From: an uncultured Flavobacteriales bacterium
Lineage (GTDB): Bacteria > Bacteroidota > Bacteroidia > Flavobacteriales_D > Crocinitomicaceae
Assembly: GCA_905479845.1 (NCBI GenBank)
Contig: CAJQOB010000100.1
Span: 1 to 6,483 of the forward strand
Reading direction: 5' to 3'
Length of the DNA stretch: 6,483 bases
Shown: positions 5,810 to 6,483 of the stretch, piece after piece
How positions within the stretch are numbered: position 1 is the first letter of the stretch
Layout of the letters: every line of letters starts with the position of its first letter
Notes under the pieces: generated by a model
The model's database searches: none
Told to the model about the DNA's origin: nothing
Seen by the model: only the letters and a program-made list of their open reading frames with translations
Position numbers and translations under genes: made by a program

Positions 5810-6483
5810 TTACATTAAAGGTCCGATAATCTTCGTTCGTACCCTGTCTATTTCTTTACCATTTCCGTAAACAATTACTTCAATGTCCATTTTTCCATTT
5901 TCCAAGCGACTCATAGGCATACGTACTACAAAACGCTCTTTTAAATGTCCTTGTTCTTTCAGATGAAGCTTTTTCACCACCATATCAATTTTGGCGTCTT
6001 TATCATCTGTTTTCAACACTACGTCAAACTCTTCGTTTGTTTTATTTGTCAAATTTATTTCGAAGATATTCCCAATGTTCCCTTCTTTAGTAACATGATA
6101 TGTTGTTCCACGTTGACGTAAAATGGTTGCTTGAAAATCACTCCTCGACACTAACAAGATAAGGAGTACTGCGAACAACCCAGCGAGTAAAATAGTGTAT
6201 GCCTTAACCCTTTTCGTCCATGCAAAACGCGTCTTATTCTTGATTCCATTTTCAGAAACGAAACGAATCAACCCTTTCTCAAGACCAACGGCGTCCATCA
6301 TGTGGTCACATTCATCGATACAGGCAGTACAGTTAATGCACTCCAATTGCGTTCCATTTCGGATATCGATACCAGTAGGACAAACTTTTACGCATTGATT
6401 ACAATCGATGCAGTCACCTTTCCCGGTAGCGGCCCGATCTTCGTTCTTTCTGAATCGACCTCTCCCTTTCTCTCCTTCTCCAC
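5810..6483 (-). CDS. ccoG: CcoG cytochrome oxidase accessory protein, N-terminal part beyond window
   Basis: CcoG (FixG/RdxA family) is a membrane iron-sulfur protein linked to assembly of cbb3 oxidase and thought to reduce copper for the CuB centre. The frame is open to the right edge, giving 223 residues of a protein that is usually about 470. Two four-cysteine ferredoxin clusters are complete: Cys24, 27, 30 and 34 (CIDCNQCVKVCP) and Cys48, 51, 54 and 58 (CINCTACIDEC). They are followed by the family phrase GLIRFVSENGI. A membrane span lies at about 93-112, and the C-terminal 110 residues form the Ig-like FixG C-terminal domain. The N-terminal membrane spans are outside the window. A TTG codon at 6346 could be mistaken for a start but splits the ferredoxin region. 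ccoNOP are expected further right, upstream in transcription. Confidence 0.95.
   Translation of the reverse strand, partial: GEGEKGRGRFRKNEDRAATGKGDCIDCNQCVKVCPTGIDIRNGTQLECINCTACIDECDHMMDAVGLEKGLIRFVSENGIKNKTRFAWTKRVKAYTILLAGLFAVLLILLVSRSDFQATILRQRGTTYHVTKEGNIGNIFEINLTNKTNEEFDVVLKTDDKDAKIDMVVKKLHLKEQGHLKERFVVRMPMSRLENGKMDIEVIVYGNGKEIDRVRTKIIGPLM

Noticed and set aside
5810..6346. Starting ccoG at a TTG codon at 6346
   Set aside because: The frame continues upstream with a full ferredoxin cluster (Cys24-34), so the start is beyond the right edge of the window.

Overview
The window looks like a piece of a Bacteroidota chromosome, most likely Flavobacteriales. The evidence is the low-to-moderate GC content, a TonB-dependent receptor with a Bacteroidota-style barrel, start sites without clear Shine-Dalgarno sequences, TAnnTTTG-type promoter boxes, and a ccoG-ccoH-TauE/SafE gene order known from cbb3 oxidase loci of that phylum. 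Genus and species cannot be told from this sequence.

Layout, left to right. (1) 1-1759, plus strand: the 3' two thirds or so of a TonB-dependent outer-membrane receptor, cut by the left edge. (2) 1844-2635, minus strand: a VanX/DdpX-type D-Ala-D-Ala dipeptidase with an export signal, convergent with the receptor. (3) 2715-3917, plus strand: a class I PLP-dependent (aspartate-type) aminotransferase, divergent from the dipeptidase across a 79-bp spacer that seems to hold both promoters. It ends in a strong intrinsic terminator at 3940-3982. (4) 3983-4126: a convergent intergenic stretch with a 16-nt palindrome and a C-rich patch carrying a short direct repeat; no gene is seen in it. (5) 4127-6483, minus strand, read right to left: ccoG (5' end missing), ccoH, a TauE/SafE (DsbD_2-type) membrane protein, and after a 59-bp gap with its own promoter-like box, a DUF983 zinc-ribbon membrane protein.

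Functionally the right third is the tail of a cbb3-type cytochrome oxidase locus. CcoG (a membrane iron-sulfur protein), CcoH (a single-span assembly factor) and the TauE/SafE protein (probably metal or thiol related) all serve building of the high-affinity terminal oxidase. The structural genes ccoNOP are expected just beyond the right edge. The left part is a set of individually transcribed housekeeping or envelope genes: nutrient uptake, cell-wall dipeptide cleavage and amino-acid metabolism.

I found no mobile element, CRISPR array, tRNA or rRNA gene. Nothing here amounts to an undescribed system. The points most worth checking are the Cys/His-rich tail of the TauE/SafE protein, the DUF983 gene next to the cbb3 genes, and the short conserved-looking patch at 4036-4095.
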